DNA of 49,482 nt from a virus, in the IMG/VR virus record IMGVR_UViG_3300031885_000025, positions 1 through 49,482 of that record; one strand, 5' to 3'. Of this stretch, positions 1 to 8,206 are shown piece by piece. The notes beneath the pieces were generated by a model. That model made no database searches. It saw nothing but the letters and a program-made list of their open reading frames with translations, and was not told the DNA's origin. Made by a program: the position numbers and the translations under genes. The first letter of the stretch is position 1. Each line of letters starts with the position of its first letter.

Positions 1-2
1 CA

Positions 3-101
3 CTTACAAATCAGGGCCAATGTACAACATTTATTGTGGGAGAAGTGGGTGCTTGGTGGGTAATGTCAGATTATATCCCTGCTACACCTCCGCCAGATTA
101 G
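3..101 (+). CDS. C-terminal end of an upstream gene (partial)
   Basis: An open frame runs from the window edge to a TAG at 99-101 and encodes the last 32 residues of a protein ending in a Pro-rich tail (PATPPPD). It contains two adjacent Trp residues (GAWWVM). The next gene starts 17 bases later with an AGGA ribosome site between them, as expected inside a compact phage operon. The fragment is too short to assign a function; given the neighbours it is probably another structural protein. Confidence 0.55.
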   Translation, partial: LTNQGQCTTFIVGEVGAWWVMSDYIPATPPPD

Positions 102-118
102 CTATTCATGAGGAATAA

Positions 119-448
119 ATGATAGATGCAAACCTTTTAAATGAAATGATCCAAGAGTGCGAATTAATGATCAATATTCTTAACAAACGGCTTTTGGTGT
201 TGAAGCAATTGGGTGGTACCGTTTCAACTCAAGGCTTAAACCACATTTTACCAGGCTCGTCAATGTTAGAGGAAATGGAAAAACATAAGCAAGAAGCGAT
301 GAATGAATTGCGAAAAAAACATATGGAAATGAGAGAACAAATAATGCAAACAATACAGACAATGCCTGCTCGTCCCAATGTGGGTTTCCACAACCCTATG
401 GAAAATGAACAATTTCAAAAAATGTTTAACAAAGGTGGTTCAAAATGA
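119..448 (+). CDS. Small helical/coiled-coil protein, unknown function
   Basis: A 109-aa protein that I do not recognise. Residues 1-30 are a heptad-like amphipathic helix rich in Leu/Ile/Met. Residues 49-85 are a highly charged Glu/Lys/Met-rich helix that looks like a coiled coil. The C-terminus is Asn/Gln/Lys-rich. The ATG follows GAGGAATAA, and the last codons overlap the next start by 4 bases (ATGA), so it is probably translationally coupled to the membrane protein downstream. There is no signal peptide or membrane segment. It could be a small virion component or chaperone. Confidence 0.7.
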   Translation: MIDANLLNEMIQECELMINILNKRLLVLKQLGGTVSTQGLNHILPGSSMLEEMEKHKQEAMNELRKKHMEMREQIMQTIQTMPARPNVGFHNPMENEQFQKMFNKGGSK

Positions 449-768
449 AGGTAGTAGAAAATGCAGTAAATGCACCCAATACCAATAGAAAATGGCATTT
501 AGCATTGCTCGTTGTTATTATAGCAACAATTGGACTATTTGCGCCACCACTGCTGAGCGTCTGGCTATTCGGGGCAAAGCAGCCACTCACTATTCTAAGT
601 GGAACCGAATTCGTTTCAATTGTGACCTTGGTTGTTAGTTGTTATTTCGGTGCCAATGTGTGGCAGAGACATGTCGAAACAAAAAATCTTACTGCCGCTC
701 AGCAGATGGAAGAAGCTACCGCTACACCAGTAGATGACGAATCCGACGATTTTAGTAAAGAGGCATAA
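445..768 (+). CDS. Two-helix membrane protein (holin-like candidate)
   Basis: A 107-aa protein with two clear hydrophobic segments at about residues 18-42 and 50-72, joined by a short loop, and a charged, acidic C-terminal tail (about residues 73-107, ending DDESDDFSKEA). Small size, two helices and a charged tail are the usual build of class II holins, but no endolysin gene lies beside it in this window, so that role is only a guess. It overlaps the genes on both sides (ATGA at the start, TAATG at the end), so it belongs to the same transcription unit. An unrelated small phage membrane protein is equally possible. Confidence 0.7.
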   Translation: MKVVENAVNAPNTNRKWHLALLVVIIATIGLFAPPLLSVWLFGAKQPLTILSGTEFVSIVTLVVSCYFGANVWQRHVETKNLTAAQQMEEATATPVDDESDDFSKEA

Positions 769-1685
769 TGACTATAGATACGATTGAATGTTCTGAATGT
801 CATAAGAATAAAAAGCCCTATTTAAAAGGACTTTGCAAGACATGCTATGAACGCAAGGGAAGACATGCAAGAAACAATCTTGATGTTTGTGTTCGATGTG
901 GTAAGCGCAAAGTTCTAAGTGAGGGTATGTGTAGAAAATGTACTGACGGAACAATCACTTTAATAATATGTATCATTTGTGAAAAACAAATGCCATATTT
1001 TGCCAAAAATATGTGTAAAAAATGTTACTATAGAAAATGGGAAGGCAAACGTCAGAAGGTTTTATGTGACTATTGTGATCGCTTGCGTATTATACATTCT
1101 CACGATTCTGAGGGTTTGTCTTTATGTCTCACTTGTTACAAAGCCACAAGAAAAGATACTTGTGCTAGATGTGGCCAAGTAGCGCAAGTGGCAAAGAGAC
1201 AATCGGACGGTTCTATGCTGTGCTGGCGCTGCTATGGAGATGACAGACCAAAAGCATTATGTGGTATTTGCGGGAAACTCACAAATTTGGCTATTTCGAG
1301 CCCTCCCATATGCTATGAATGTTATACTCTCGAATACAATCAAAAACCTGAGACTGTCGCGCGTAAAGCAGTTTTTCTTGCTAGAAGGCGAACTATCGAA
1401 TCTGAAAGTAATTTTACCAGCAAGGATTGGCTTAATTTAATGCAATTATGGAATTGGAAATGTGCATATTGTGGGATTAAGTTGGGGCGCGGGAATCGTT
1501 CTACAGATCATATAATACCAATTAGTAGAGGTGGAGAAAATAAACAAGATAACATTGTTCCGTGTTGTCAAAGTTGTAATTCTCGAAAAAATGATCGTCT
1601 GTTGTCGGAGTGGTTGAAACCAGATGTTTATGCCCAAGTTATTCTGCGTATGGCAAATGTTGCTGGAGGTAAAAATAATGACTGA
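768..1685 (+). CDS. HNH homing-type endonuclease with tandem zinc ribbons
   Basis: A 305-aa protein. Roughly residues 8-190 hold about six tandem CxxC...CxxC zinc-ribbon units (for example CSECHKN...CKTC, CVRCGKR...CRKC, CARCG...CWRC), a likely DNA-binding array. Residues about 227-281 form a classical HNH nuclease: CAYCG, then TDHIIPISRGG with the catalytic His, then the Asn of QDNIVPCC, then CQSCNSRK. These are the intact residues expected for a metal-dependent DNA nick or cut. It is inserted immediately before the tailspike gene, overlapping it by 8 bases, and its 3' end supplies that gene's GGAGGT ribosome site. It is probably a free-standing mobile endonuclease; I see no intron or intein boundary around it. 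Confidence 0.88.
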   Translation: MTIDTIECSECHKNKKPYLKGLCKTCYERKGRHARNNLDVCVRCGKRKVLSEGMCRKCTDGTITLIICIICEKQMPYFAKNMCKKCYYRKWEGKRQKVLCDYCDRLRIIHSHDSEGLSLCLTCYKATRKDTCARCGQVAQVAKRQSDGSMLCWRCYGDDRPKALCGICGKLTNLAISSPPICYECYTLEYNQKPETVARKAVFLARRRTIESESNFTSKDWLNLMQLWNWKCAYCGIKLGRGNRSTDHIIPISRGGENKQDNIVPCCQSCNSRKNDRLLSEWLKPDVYAQVILRMANVAGGKNND

Positions 1686-4600
1686 TAGTAGATATCCTAA
1701 TCAGCTCGACGACGATGTCGTCCTACCAAGGGTAGATAATAATATCAGCGAAATTGGCGGAGACGCTATTAACGGCCTGCGTTCTGCTGTGTTCGCCATT
1801 GAGGCGTGCCTTGGCATTGACCCACAGGGCACTACGGCGGATCTCGCCACTAGGCTAGATGAATCCCTCAACCCTGATGGTTCCATCAGGGCGTCTGCCC
1901 TGTCGTCTGTGGGTCTGGCAATTGTGAACAGTATGGTAGCGAACAACGCTGGCATCAAAGAGGCCAAGTTAGATATGAACTACCCAACAGTCGATCTCAA
2001 GACATGGATCGATTCGTTATGGGTGTTTGTGTATGCTCTGAGCGATGCTGTTAACCAGGATATTCATAATCTGACGCAACATGTAGCGCATCCAAGCGCT
2101 TATGGCAGGCACCGTACTAGCGACATCGACGGATACTATGGGCATTACGCAAGTTATAATCTCCAAGGTATCGTTACTGACCTATACAACAGGATTACCA
2201 CACATGTTGGTATGGTTGTTGGGGCGCATGCTGCTACCGCCATATCTTTTGATGATCATGATGTGGATTTCGATGCTGTAAATGTGCAGACGGCATTGGA
2301 AGAACTTAATGAGCTGCATATGGCAACAGTAAGGGCACATCAGGACAACCTGCATAGCAACGGCATCCTAAAGACGCAAGAGGCGTTCTATGGGGTGACA
2401 AACCACTCTTATACCATTGTGGGCCCATTAGCTGTCACCGCATCTGCTGGTTCGAGTCTGATTGTATTTCCGACACTTCCTGCCGCTTTAGCGCAAGTGT
2501 CTCGAGATGACAGGATAGATGTGACCGTTAGTTCCAGAATATATAGATTCTATGTCGCAAGTGTCGATCCAACTACGGGAATTGTAAATTTTTGGGGAAC
2601 ATTACCAGTTAGTGGAGTTGGCCAAGCAATTATCTATAAAACAAGTGAAGAGTTAAGTGAACCATCGACACTAATGTTGGCAATCAGACAAGAAAGGCTT
2701 TCAGAAAGTCCGAGTAGGTCGATCATACAAATGATCCATCCAGGATCGCCCTATATTATTGGCAGCGGCTCTGACCTGAGAAAGTTATCGGCTAGCCAAG
2801 CGAATGTAAAGTTTAGCTGGTCGGGAGGTACAACCGCAACACTGAATATTTATACCGCAATGGGAAATTATCCGAGTCCTGGAACTTTGCCAAGTGCATG
2901 GACAGTAGAGAATCTGGCCATCGTATTGAATAGTGCATTTAAACAACTCTCACCACCACACCGATATCCGCTTGTGGCCTTTGCCTATCGTGGAGAGATA
3001 GGTATTGCTTTTGATGAGCCGACAGGATACATCCAAGCTTTGGCTTGTGCAAACAGTGCGTGGACAGCATTGGGGTTTACTGGCACTGAGACTGTATATA
3101 GCCTTGGCCCGAGACGATTTTATCTCGATGGTTATGAATTTTCATCGGTTAGACTCATAACGGATGCTAATGGTCAAACAGACGGCACAGATCACATCAT
3201 AGATATAGACGAAGACCTGCCTGCCGAAGGCATCAAAGCTCCTGGTGTAATGAGGGTAAGCAGCTCAGTTCCAGCCGATAACGGCACATATGCATTCGAT
3301 ACCGTATTGACTCACATATTGGGAAGTGATGGCTATAATTTTACAGCAGGAGCTGATGCTAGTGTTAGAATTTATGCCGATACCTTTGTAGTAAGTACTA
3401 TACAACACAGGACTCTTTATGAGCTGTTTGTCGATGGTTATAACAACTCGTCAGCTGAACTGCGTGGCGTGGAAAGGGTTATGTATCAAGATGGCCCGAC
3501 GCCAGCTGGCAGTCCTGAGTCTTGGTTTGATATTGTGGATGTGTCTAGGACTTTTGCCGCGTGCGAAAGAAGAATCAACATCAAATCTAATGTTGCCACA
3601 TTTGGCGAAAGTGGTTCTGGAAAATTAATTCTAAGTGGCACTGGTGGGCCCGCAGTCACCCTTCCAACTCCAACCAATCATAATGATGCGATTGGTTACA
3701 GGTTTAGATTATATGACGGCTCTGGTGTTGATTATGTAGAGTTGGAGGTAGCAGACGGCAGTTACATCGGTGCGCCAGAAGATGCTGTTGATGTGACCAT
3801 ATACGACAGGATTAGCGAAGAGCGTCATGTGGAAATTGGCGTGGTTCTACACGATACTGTTAAGTTTAAGCATCTTAGCGACCGCAGGTTGTTCGGGACT
3901 GTTGGCAGAAAGGATGTAAGGGAAGACTACACAAGAGACTATGTGACATATCCTACTTCGTTGCTTCGTGGTAATGGTGTCATATATGGTATGGATGTTC
4001 TTCATCGAACTCCTGTCGATGGTACTTCTCCAGTTGTAAATGTTGATGGTGGCCAAGTACTTGTAAATGGTATTATATATACAATGACAGCCAGGAGTCT
4101 GCAACTGCCAGTAGATAATATAGCAGACAAAGTATACAATTTGTTCGTGGATGATACTGGCACACTTAAACTGATGGAAGATAATGGACTCAATAGTGAT
4201 ATAGCTACACCATCCACATATGAGATCATTCAAAGTTATGATAAGGTGCTTATTGCCCGTATTATTTCAACAGCAAGTAATTGTGTCAAATTTAGAGGCG
4301 TCACTGATCTAAGAAGATTTGTAAACAATCTCGACAATAAGGCTGAACTCATCGTTGATGCTTATAATATGCTTGGGTCTTTTGCCAGCCTAAATACGGC
4401 CATAGATTACCTGTCGATTTTTCCAGTTAATAGTTCAGTTTCCAGAACAATAAGGATACGGGGCGATGTGCCACTTTATAGAAGTGCTTACCTGCCACAG
4501 AATACCACTCTAATTGGTGATGGTTATGGGAGCAGTGGAACATCTTATCCTAGCTCACGCATTACATATATGTCTAGCAGTGCTAATATAGAGTTTGAAA

Positions 4601-6204
4601 CTGGTAATACCATCAAAAATTTAGGTTTCTTTTGTCATGGAAATCCGCCAAGCGGCTTGTTTTACGCTCCTGATGGTGTGTCATATCTTACGGTTGAAGG
4701 ATGCGTATTCGAATTTGGGTCGTCTAATGTCAATAATATCGCTATGATGTTTGAATCCAGTCTTTCAAACTCAATTATAAGACGAAATACTTTCCGCAAT
4801 GTTGGGATGGCCATCTATGTAGATGGTGTAACATTAAATACCAAAATTGAAGATAATACTATTTTCGAAATGCTTTCTAATGGCATATATTTAGTAAGTT
4901 CGGATGGTAGTAGTATATCTAGAAACAAAATGATCACCGCGACAGTAACAGTGGCCGCTGGAACAGCATTTATTCGTCTAGGCACAAACAATATACATTT
5001 TACCAGCGTTGTGGATAATTTACTGATATATAATGGTACACAACCAGTTGCCGCAGCTGATATGGCCATGATTAATGTAAATAGCACTGTAGTAACAACA
5101 TCTTCATTGTCAATTGAGCGAAACTTTTTAGAAAATACAACGCTTAATACTGGCTTTGCGGCTGGCATATTGTGCACTAGCGTCTCTATTATGGAAGTGG
5201 CTGTGCGAGAAAACCATCTATACAATTTTTCAAATACAACTTACGGAAAAGGTATAGAATTGATCAATTGTCCGCAAGTAGTTGTAGAAGGCAATATGTT
5301 ATCGCAATGTTGTAATTCAATCGTCCTAGCTGGGGCCCCTGGCGCCTTGGTAGCAAACAACATTGTGCGGGATGGTCTAGGCAACACACTTTATTTGGGT
5401 GTCAGTTGTGACGGTTTTAACATTTCTGGCAATCATTTGTTAGCTGATGGAACAGACAATCTTTGTTATCTTATTAATACTAGCAATTATGGTTCGGTAT
5501 GTAACAATTTGTTTGAATTTCCGGTTTTGTCCACATCGAATCACATGATGCTTTTTTTCGGAGATGGGTATGGCATTGTACAAGGTAATAAGTTCGTGGC
5601 TGGAACCCTTACAGGCCCTGCACCTCTGGTCGTTTCTGGTGATAAGAATCTGATCGTCAATAACAGCTTTTCGATTACTTCACCTTTGCCAACAGCATCT
5701 GACCGTATTGTAATTTTTAGTGGCATTGGAAATGTAATTGCGATGAATAAAGGGCAGTCATATGTTGTTTGGATTCCTATGGGACATGCCATATTTAGCA
5801 GTAATTGGACTCAGTCTGTTAATACTAGTGGCGCTGGTTGTTTGATTGCGACAGCTTGTGTCACTGGAAGCAATGAAATTGTTTTAGAATTTTCTGCTAT
5901 TGATGTGCCAGCTGGGGCTGCCCTTAGCAAAGTAACAGTATGGTATTCGAATGTTGGACTTGCAGGAGATATGGTTTTCCAATTGTATTCAACCGAATAT
6001 ACGGCACCTTCGTCCCTTGTCGTGACATCTATAAGCTCTGCTATAGATGCGATTAATACTATGTTTGGTTCATCTGACATTGTTCCAACTTCTTCATTTA
6101 ATATGCCAGCTGGTTCCAAATATGTTGCGCTTAATATCACTGGCAAAAATCTCACCAACCTTACGAAAATAATTCATGGAATAGCTGTAACATATACACT
6201 ATAG
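1678..6204 (+). CDS. Tailspike/tail fibre with right-handed parallel beta-helix
   Basis: A 1508-aa protein. I chose ATG 1678 because GGAGGT lies 8 bases upstream; an in-frame ATG at 1624 would add 18 residues inside the HNH gene. The N-terminus (YPNQLDDDVVLPRVDNN) has the look of N-terminal attachment regions of many phage tail fibres. Residues about 900-1364 carry irregular repeats of short strands rich in Asn and Gly with patterns such as RRNTFRN, IEDNTI, SRNKM, ERNFLEN, VRENHLY, VEGNML, VANNIV, ISGNHL and VQGNKF, the signature of pectate-lyase/tailspike beta-helices that bind or cleave surface glycans. The C-terminal ~130 residues look like a beta-sandwich, perhaps for trimerisation or receptor binding. 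No catalytic residues can be named by eye. It is probably the main host-recognition protein. Confidence 0.85.
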   Translation: MTDSRYPNQLDDDVVLPRVDNNISEIGGDAINGLRSAVFAIEACLGIDPQGTTADLATRLDESLNPDGSIRASALSSVGLAIVNSMVANNAGIKEAKLDMNYPTVDLKTWIDSLWVFVYALSDAVNQDIHNLTQHVAHPSAYGRHRTSDIDGYYGHYASYNLQGIVTDLYNRITTHVGMVVGAHAATAISFDDHDVDFDAVNVQTALEELNELHMATVRAHQDNLHSNGILKTQEAFYGVTNHSYTIVGPLAVTASAGSSLIVFPTLPAALAQVSRDDRIDVTVSSRIYRFYVASVDPTTGIVNFWGTLPVSGVGQAIIYKTSEELSEPSTLMLAIRQERLSESPSRSIIQMIHPGSPYIIGSGSDLRKLSASQANVKFSWSGGTTATLNIYTAMGNYPSPGTLPSAWTVENLAIVLNSAFKQLSPPHRYPLVAFAYRGEIGIAFDEPTGYIQALACANSAWTALGFTGTETVYSLGPRRFYLDGYEFSSVRLITDANGQTDGTDHIIDIDEDLPAEGIKAPGVMRVSSSVPADNGTYAFDTVLTHILGSDGYNFTAGADASVRIYADTFVVSTIQHRTLYELFVDGYNNSSAELRGVERVMYQDGPTPAGSPESWFDIVDVSRTFAACERRINIKSNVATFGESGSGKLILSGTGGPAVTLPTPTNHNDAIGYRFRLYDGSGVDYVELEVADGSYIGAPEDAVDVTIYDRISEERHVEIGVVLHDTVKFKHLSDRRLFGTVGRKDVREDYTRDYVTYPTSLLRGNGVIYGMDVLHRTPVDGTSPVVNVDGGQVLVNGIIYTMTARSLQLPVDNIADKVYNLFVDDTGTLKLMEDNGLNSDIATPSTYEIIQSYDKVLIARIISTASNCVKFRGVTDLRRFVNNLDNKAELIVDAYNMLGSFASLNTAIDYLSIFPVNSSVSRTIRIRGDVPLYRSAYLPQNTTLIGDGYGSSGTSYPSSRITYMSSSANIEFETGNTIKNLGFFCHGNPPSGLFYAPDGVSYLTVEGCVFEFGSSNVNNIAMMFESSLSNSIIRRNTFRNVGMAIYVDGVTLNTKIEDNTIFEMLSNGIYLVSSDGSSISRNKMITATVTVAAGTAFIRLGTNNIHFTSVVDNLLIYNGTQPVAAADMAMINVNSTVVTTSSLSIERNFLENTTLNTGFAAGILCTSVSIMEVAVRENHLYNFSNTTYGKGIELINCPQVVVEGNMLSQCCNSIVLAGAPGALVANNIVRDGLGNTLYLGVSCDGFNISGNHLLADGTDNLCYLINTSNYGSVCNNLFEFPVLSTSNHMMLFFGDGYGIVQGNKFVAGTLTGPAPLVVSGDKNLIVNNSFSITSPLPTASDRIVIFSGIGNVIAMNKGQSYVVWIPMGHAIFSSNWTQSVNTSGAGCLIATACVTGSNEIVLEFSAIDVPAGAALSKVTVWYSNVGLAGDMVFQLYSTEYTAPSSLVVTSISSAIDAINTMFGSSDIVPTSSFNMPAGSKYVALNITGKNLTNLTKIIHGIAVTYTL

Positions 6205-6212
6205 GAGCAGGT

Positions 6213-6686
6213 ATGTCAGAGAAATCAGGAATGCAGATGCTGGAAGAGCTTTGTGAGCAGGTTATGCTGCTTTCCAAAAGACTTACGGTCGTTGAACAGA
6301 ATACTAGGGAACTGCTGAGTAGGGCGAATGGTATGCCCGCAATATCAAAACCTGCAACCAGCGGGCCTACGATCACATCTACCATGGTTCCGCCTGAAAA
6401 GTCCGAGCAGCCTGAAAAGTCTGCGGGAGCCACGACCAAAGTAATAGGGAAGATCAAAAACAATGAAGGGAAGTTAGTCAGTGGAGTGCGGGTCAGGATT
6501 CTCAGTCCCCAAGGAAATGTTATGAAAGAGACCAAGACAAACAGGGCAGGAGAGCTTGTGTGTTTCTTACCTCCAGGAACCTACAAGGCGGAGTATTTTC
6601 TGGAAAATATTATAGACGCAAGCGTCAATTTTAACATAGGCGGCGATGAGAAGGTCATAAGACTCGCACAGCCTGCTATGGGGTAA
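6213..6686 (+). CDS. Small protein: coiled coil plus carboxypeptidase-regulatory/Cna-B-like domain
   Basis: A 157-aa protein. Residues about 5-40 form an amphipathic Leu/Glu-rich helix, followed by a Pro/Ser/Thr linker (about 44-74). Residues about 76-157 read as a small beta-sandwich: VIGKIKNNEGKLVSGVRVRI, then a polar turn (KTNRAGELVCFLPPGTYKAEY) and a last strand. The G-x-V...G-x-Y pattern is typical of carboxypeptidase-regulatory-like/Cna-B domains, which act as spacers or binding modules in surface and virion proteins. The gene starts 8 bases after the tailspike stop, with AGGAGCAGGT before the ATG. It is probably a structural accessory of the tail, but its partner is unknown. Confidence 0.72.
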   Translation: MSEKSGMQMLEELCEQVMLLSKRLTVVEQNTRELLSRANGMPAISKPATSGPTITSTMVPPEKSEQPEKSAGATTKVIGKIKNNEGKLVSGVRVRILSPQGNVMKETKTNRAGELVCFLPPGTYKAEYFLENIIDASVNFNIGGDEKVIRLAQPAMG

Positions 6687-6690
6687 ACAT

Positions 6691-7470
6691 ATGCCTGGAG
6701 CAACATCATTAAGGGTTTATAGCGATCTCCATAAAATCTCGAACTTTGTGGTACAAACCTGTGTATCTCAGGGCAAAAATCTGATCATAGATTCACTGCG
6801 AGAATATTTTCAGAAAGATACCTTTTACAGATATGAGATGGATGCCTGGGGCTTTCCAATGACCCCAAATGTTACCGATCTGCCTCCGGATATTCAGGAA
6901 AAACGCACTAGCAGGATATATATAGGTGATGTGTTTCGATATGATAAAAGGTTCTTCCCATCGATCACCGTTAAGCATTCTTCAGCGAAATACTATCCTA
7001 TTAGTTTCAACCAGAACTTTTTCAACACAAAGTATAGGATGGATATGGTCATAGATGGCTATGGTGAGCGTTCCTATATACGGACACCTACGCATCACAC
7101 TATATGTGGTGCGTGGGATCAAACATTTGATATTCAGATAGCTACTGAGTCGGTTCCAGACAGGGAAGAGCTTAGTGATTTGGTTTCAGCATTTATGATT
7201 GGTGTAGCAAGACAAGAACTTGGGGAATCGGGTCTTGGCATTAAGAGTGTTAGTGTTGGAGGCGAACGCGAGGAGGCTTGGGGTAATGAAAATGTGTATA
7301 TGCAAACGGTTAGCGTAGAGACATTTAGCGAATTTAGAAGGGAGATACCTATAAGTGGCATTCTAGAGATGATAAACTTCTGTTTCCGCTATGGATTATT
7401 TTCAGGTAGCCGATTTGTCACAGATACCACCAACATAAGTGTGTCTGATTCGGTCACGGTCGAACCTTAA
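6691..7470 (+). CDS. Unrecognised tail-locus protein upstream of the sheath
   Basis: A 259-aa soluble protein that I cannot assign by motif. It is mixed alpha/beta, rich in Tyr, Phe and Arg. An N-terminal helix (about residues 10-35) precedes a strand-rich core, and a C-terminal Ser/Thr-rich tail ends the chain. Its place directly before the sheath is where myoviruses often keep the tail terminator/sheath stabiliser or a neck protein (as T4 gp15 or gp3), so that role is an inference from order only. It ends convergently with the - strand gene, overlapping it by 4 bases. Confidence 0.72.
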   Translation: MPGATSLRVYSDLHKISNFVVQTCVSQGKNLIIDSLREYFQKDTFYRYEMDAWGFPMTPNVTDLPPDIQEKRTSRIYIGDVFRYDKRFFPSITVKHSSAKYYPISFNQNFFNTKYRMDMVIDGYGERSYIRTPTHHTICGAWDQTFDIQIATESVPDREELSDLVSAFMIGVARQELGESGLGIKSVSVGGEREEAWGNENVYMQTVSVETFSEFRREIPISGILEMINFCFRYGLFSGSRFVTDTTNISVSDSVTVEP

Positions 7471-7961
7471 CCTTTCTCCCAGTCCCTCATAGCGCTGCAG
7501 TTGCGGCACAGCATAGTATATTCCTGTAGGTTGTTGGAGAACCTCTCAAAGGACATATTTCTTGCTTTGCTGAGATTATATACTGTGCCATCAAAATAGA
7601 ATTCATAGATGGGCGCTGGATATGACAAACCGCAATCCTGACAAACACATCCTTTTTCTTGTATGACCCTTTCGATGTTTTCCTGGAATTTCAACTCTTT
7701 GAGTTCACTCTGACATATGATACAATAGCTTAATGGTTTCCCACTGTCTTTTCTAGCATAAAATTCATCCTTGTTTTTTATCTTTTGACATCTTGCGCAA
7801 AATGCTTCGCTGTCTTGTAATTTTACAATATATGATCGGGTGTTTTTATTACCTAGAGGGGAACATTCGAGGCAGAACTTTCTACCAGACAAACTAATCG
7901 TCTCACCATCTTTGCTGATTTTATTTGGAAATTCATTTCCACAGTTGTTACAGGTGGGCAT
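7467..7961 (-). CDS. Degenerate HNH-family zinc protein (catalytic His lost)
   Basis: A 164-aa protein, the only convincing - strand gene in the window. Three Cys pairs (CNNCGNEF...CLEC, CARCQ...CIIC, CQDCG...CRNC) make zinc ribbons. The last ribbon matches the layout of a small phage HNH family, in which a DFHH motif follows the first CxxC and a CxNCH motif closes the domain. Here the equivalents read YEFYF and CRNCS, so the His residues that bind metal and activate water appear to be gone. It may therefore be an inactive or repurposed homologue (DNA binding only). The gene opposes the whole tail operon and presumably has its own promoter in 7962-8206. Confidence 0.75.
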   Translation of the reverse strand: MPTCNNCGNEFPNKISKDGETISLSGRKFCLECSPLGNKNTRSYIVKLQDSEAFCARCQKIKNKDEFYARKDSGKPLSYCIICQSELKELKFQENIERVIQEKGCVCQDCGLSYPAPIYEFYFDGTVYNLSKARNMSFERFSNNLQEYTMLCRNCSAMRDWEKG

Positions 7962-8120
7962 TTTGATGACTCCAGTGGATCTTTCTTTTTAAATTCTAAT
8001 GAGTTACGCCATTTCTTTTATATGCACCCCTATTGATAGCTGAGAATAATTCTTTCAATACAAACACTTAGGTAAGACACAAAAGAAAAAAATTCTATCA
8101 ATAAAAAGACATATTCGTGA

Positions 8121-8181
8121 AGTGTATGTCTCATTGTTTTGTATTTTTAAGCGTTTAAGGCCCTCCAGAGTGACATACACT
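8121..8181. promoter_or_regulatory. Perfect 10-bp inverted repeat upstream of the sheath gene
   Basis: AGTGTATGTC at 8121-8130 is matched exactly in reverse complement by GACATACACT at 8172-8181, with a 41-base spacer, 25 bases upstream of the sheath start. This lies in the 245-base gap 7962-8206, the largest gap before the sheath, where the - strand gene begins and the sheath transcript should start. It could be an operator, a long-loop hairpin in the leader, or a processing site. I do not see a convincing -35/-10 pair in the gap. Confidence 0.45.
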
Positions 8182-8206
8182 CAAATTTCCTGGGAGGAAC
8201 TTCTAA

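Noticed and set aside
1624-1677. Earlier tailspike start at ATG 1624
   Set aside because: The added residues are read out of phase through the HNH gene end, and the clear GGAGGT site serves ATG 1678.
3847-4233. 128-aa - strand frame inside the tailspike gene
   Set aside because: It lies entirely within a well-supported + strand gene and has a Cys/Ile/Tyr-rich shadow composition with no ribosome site.
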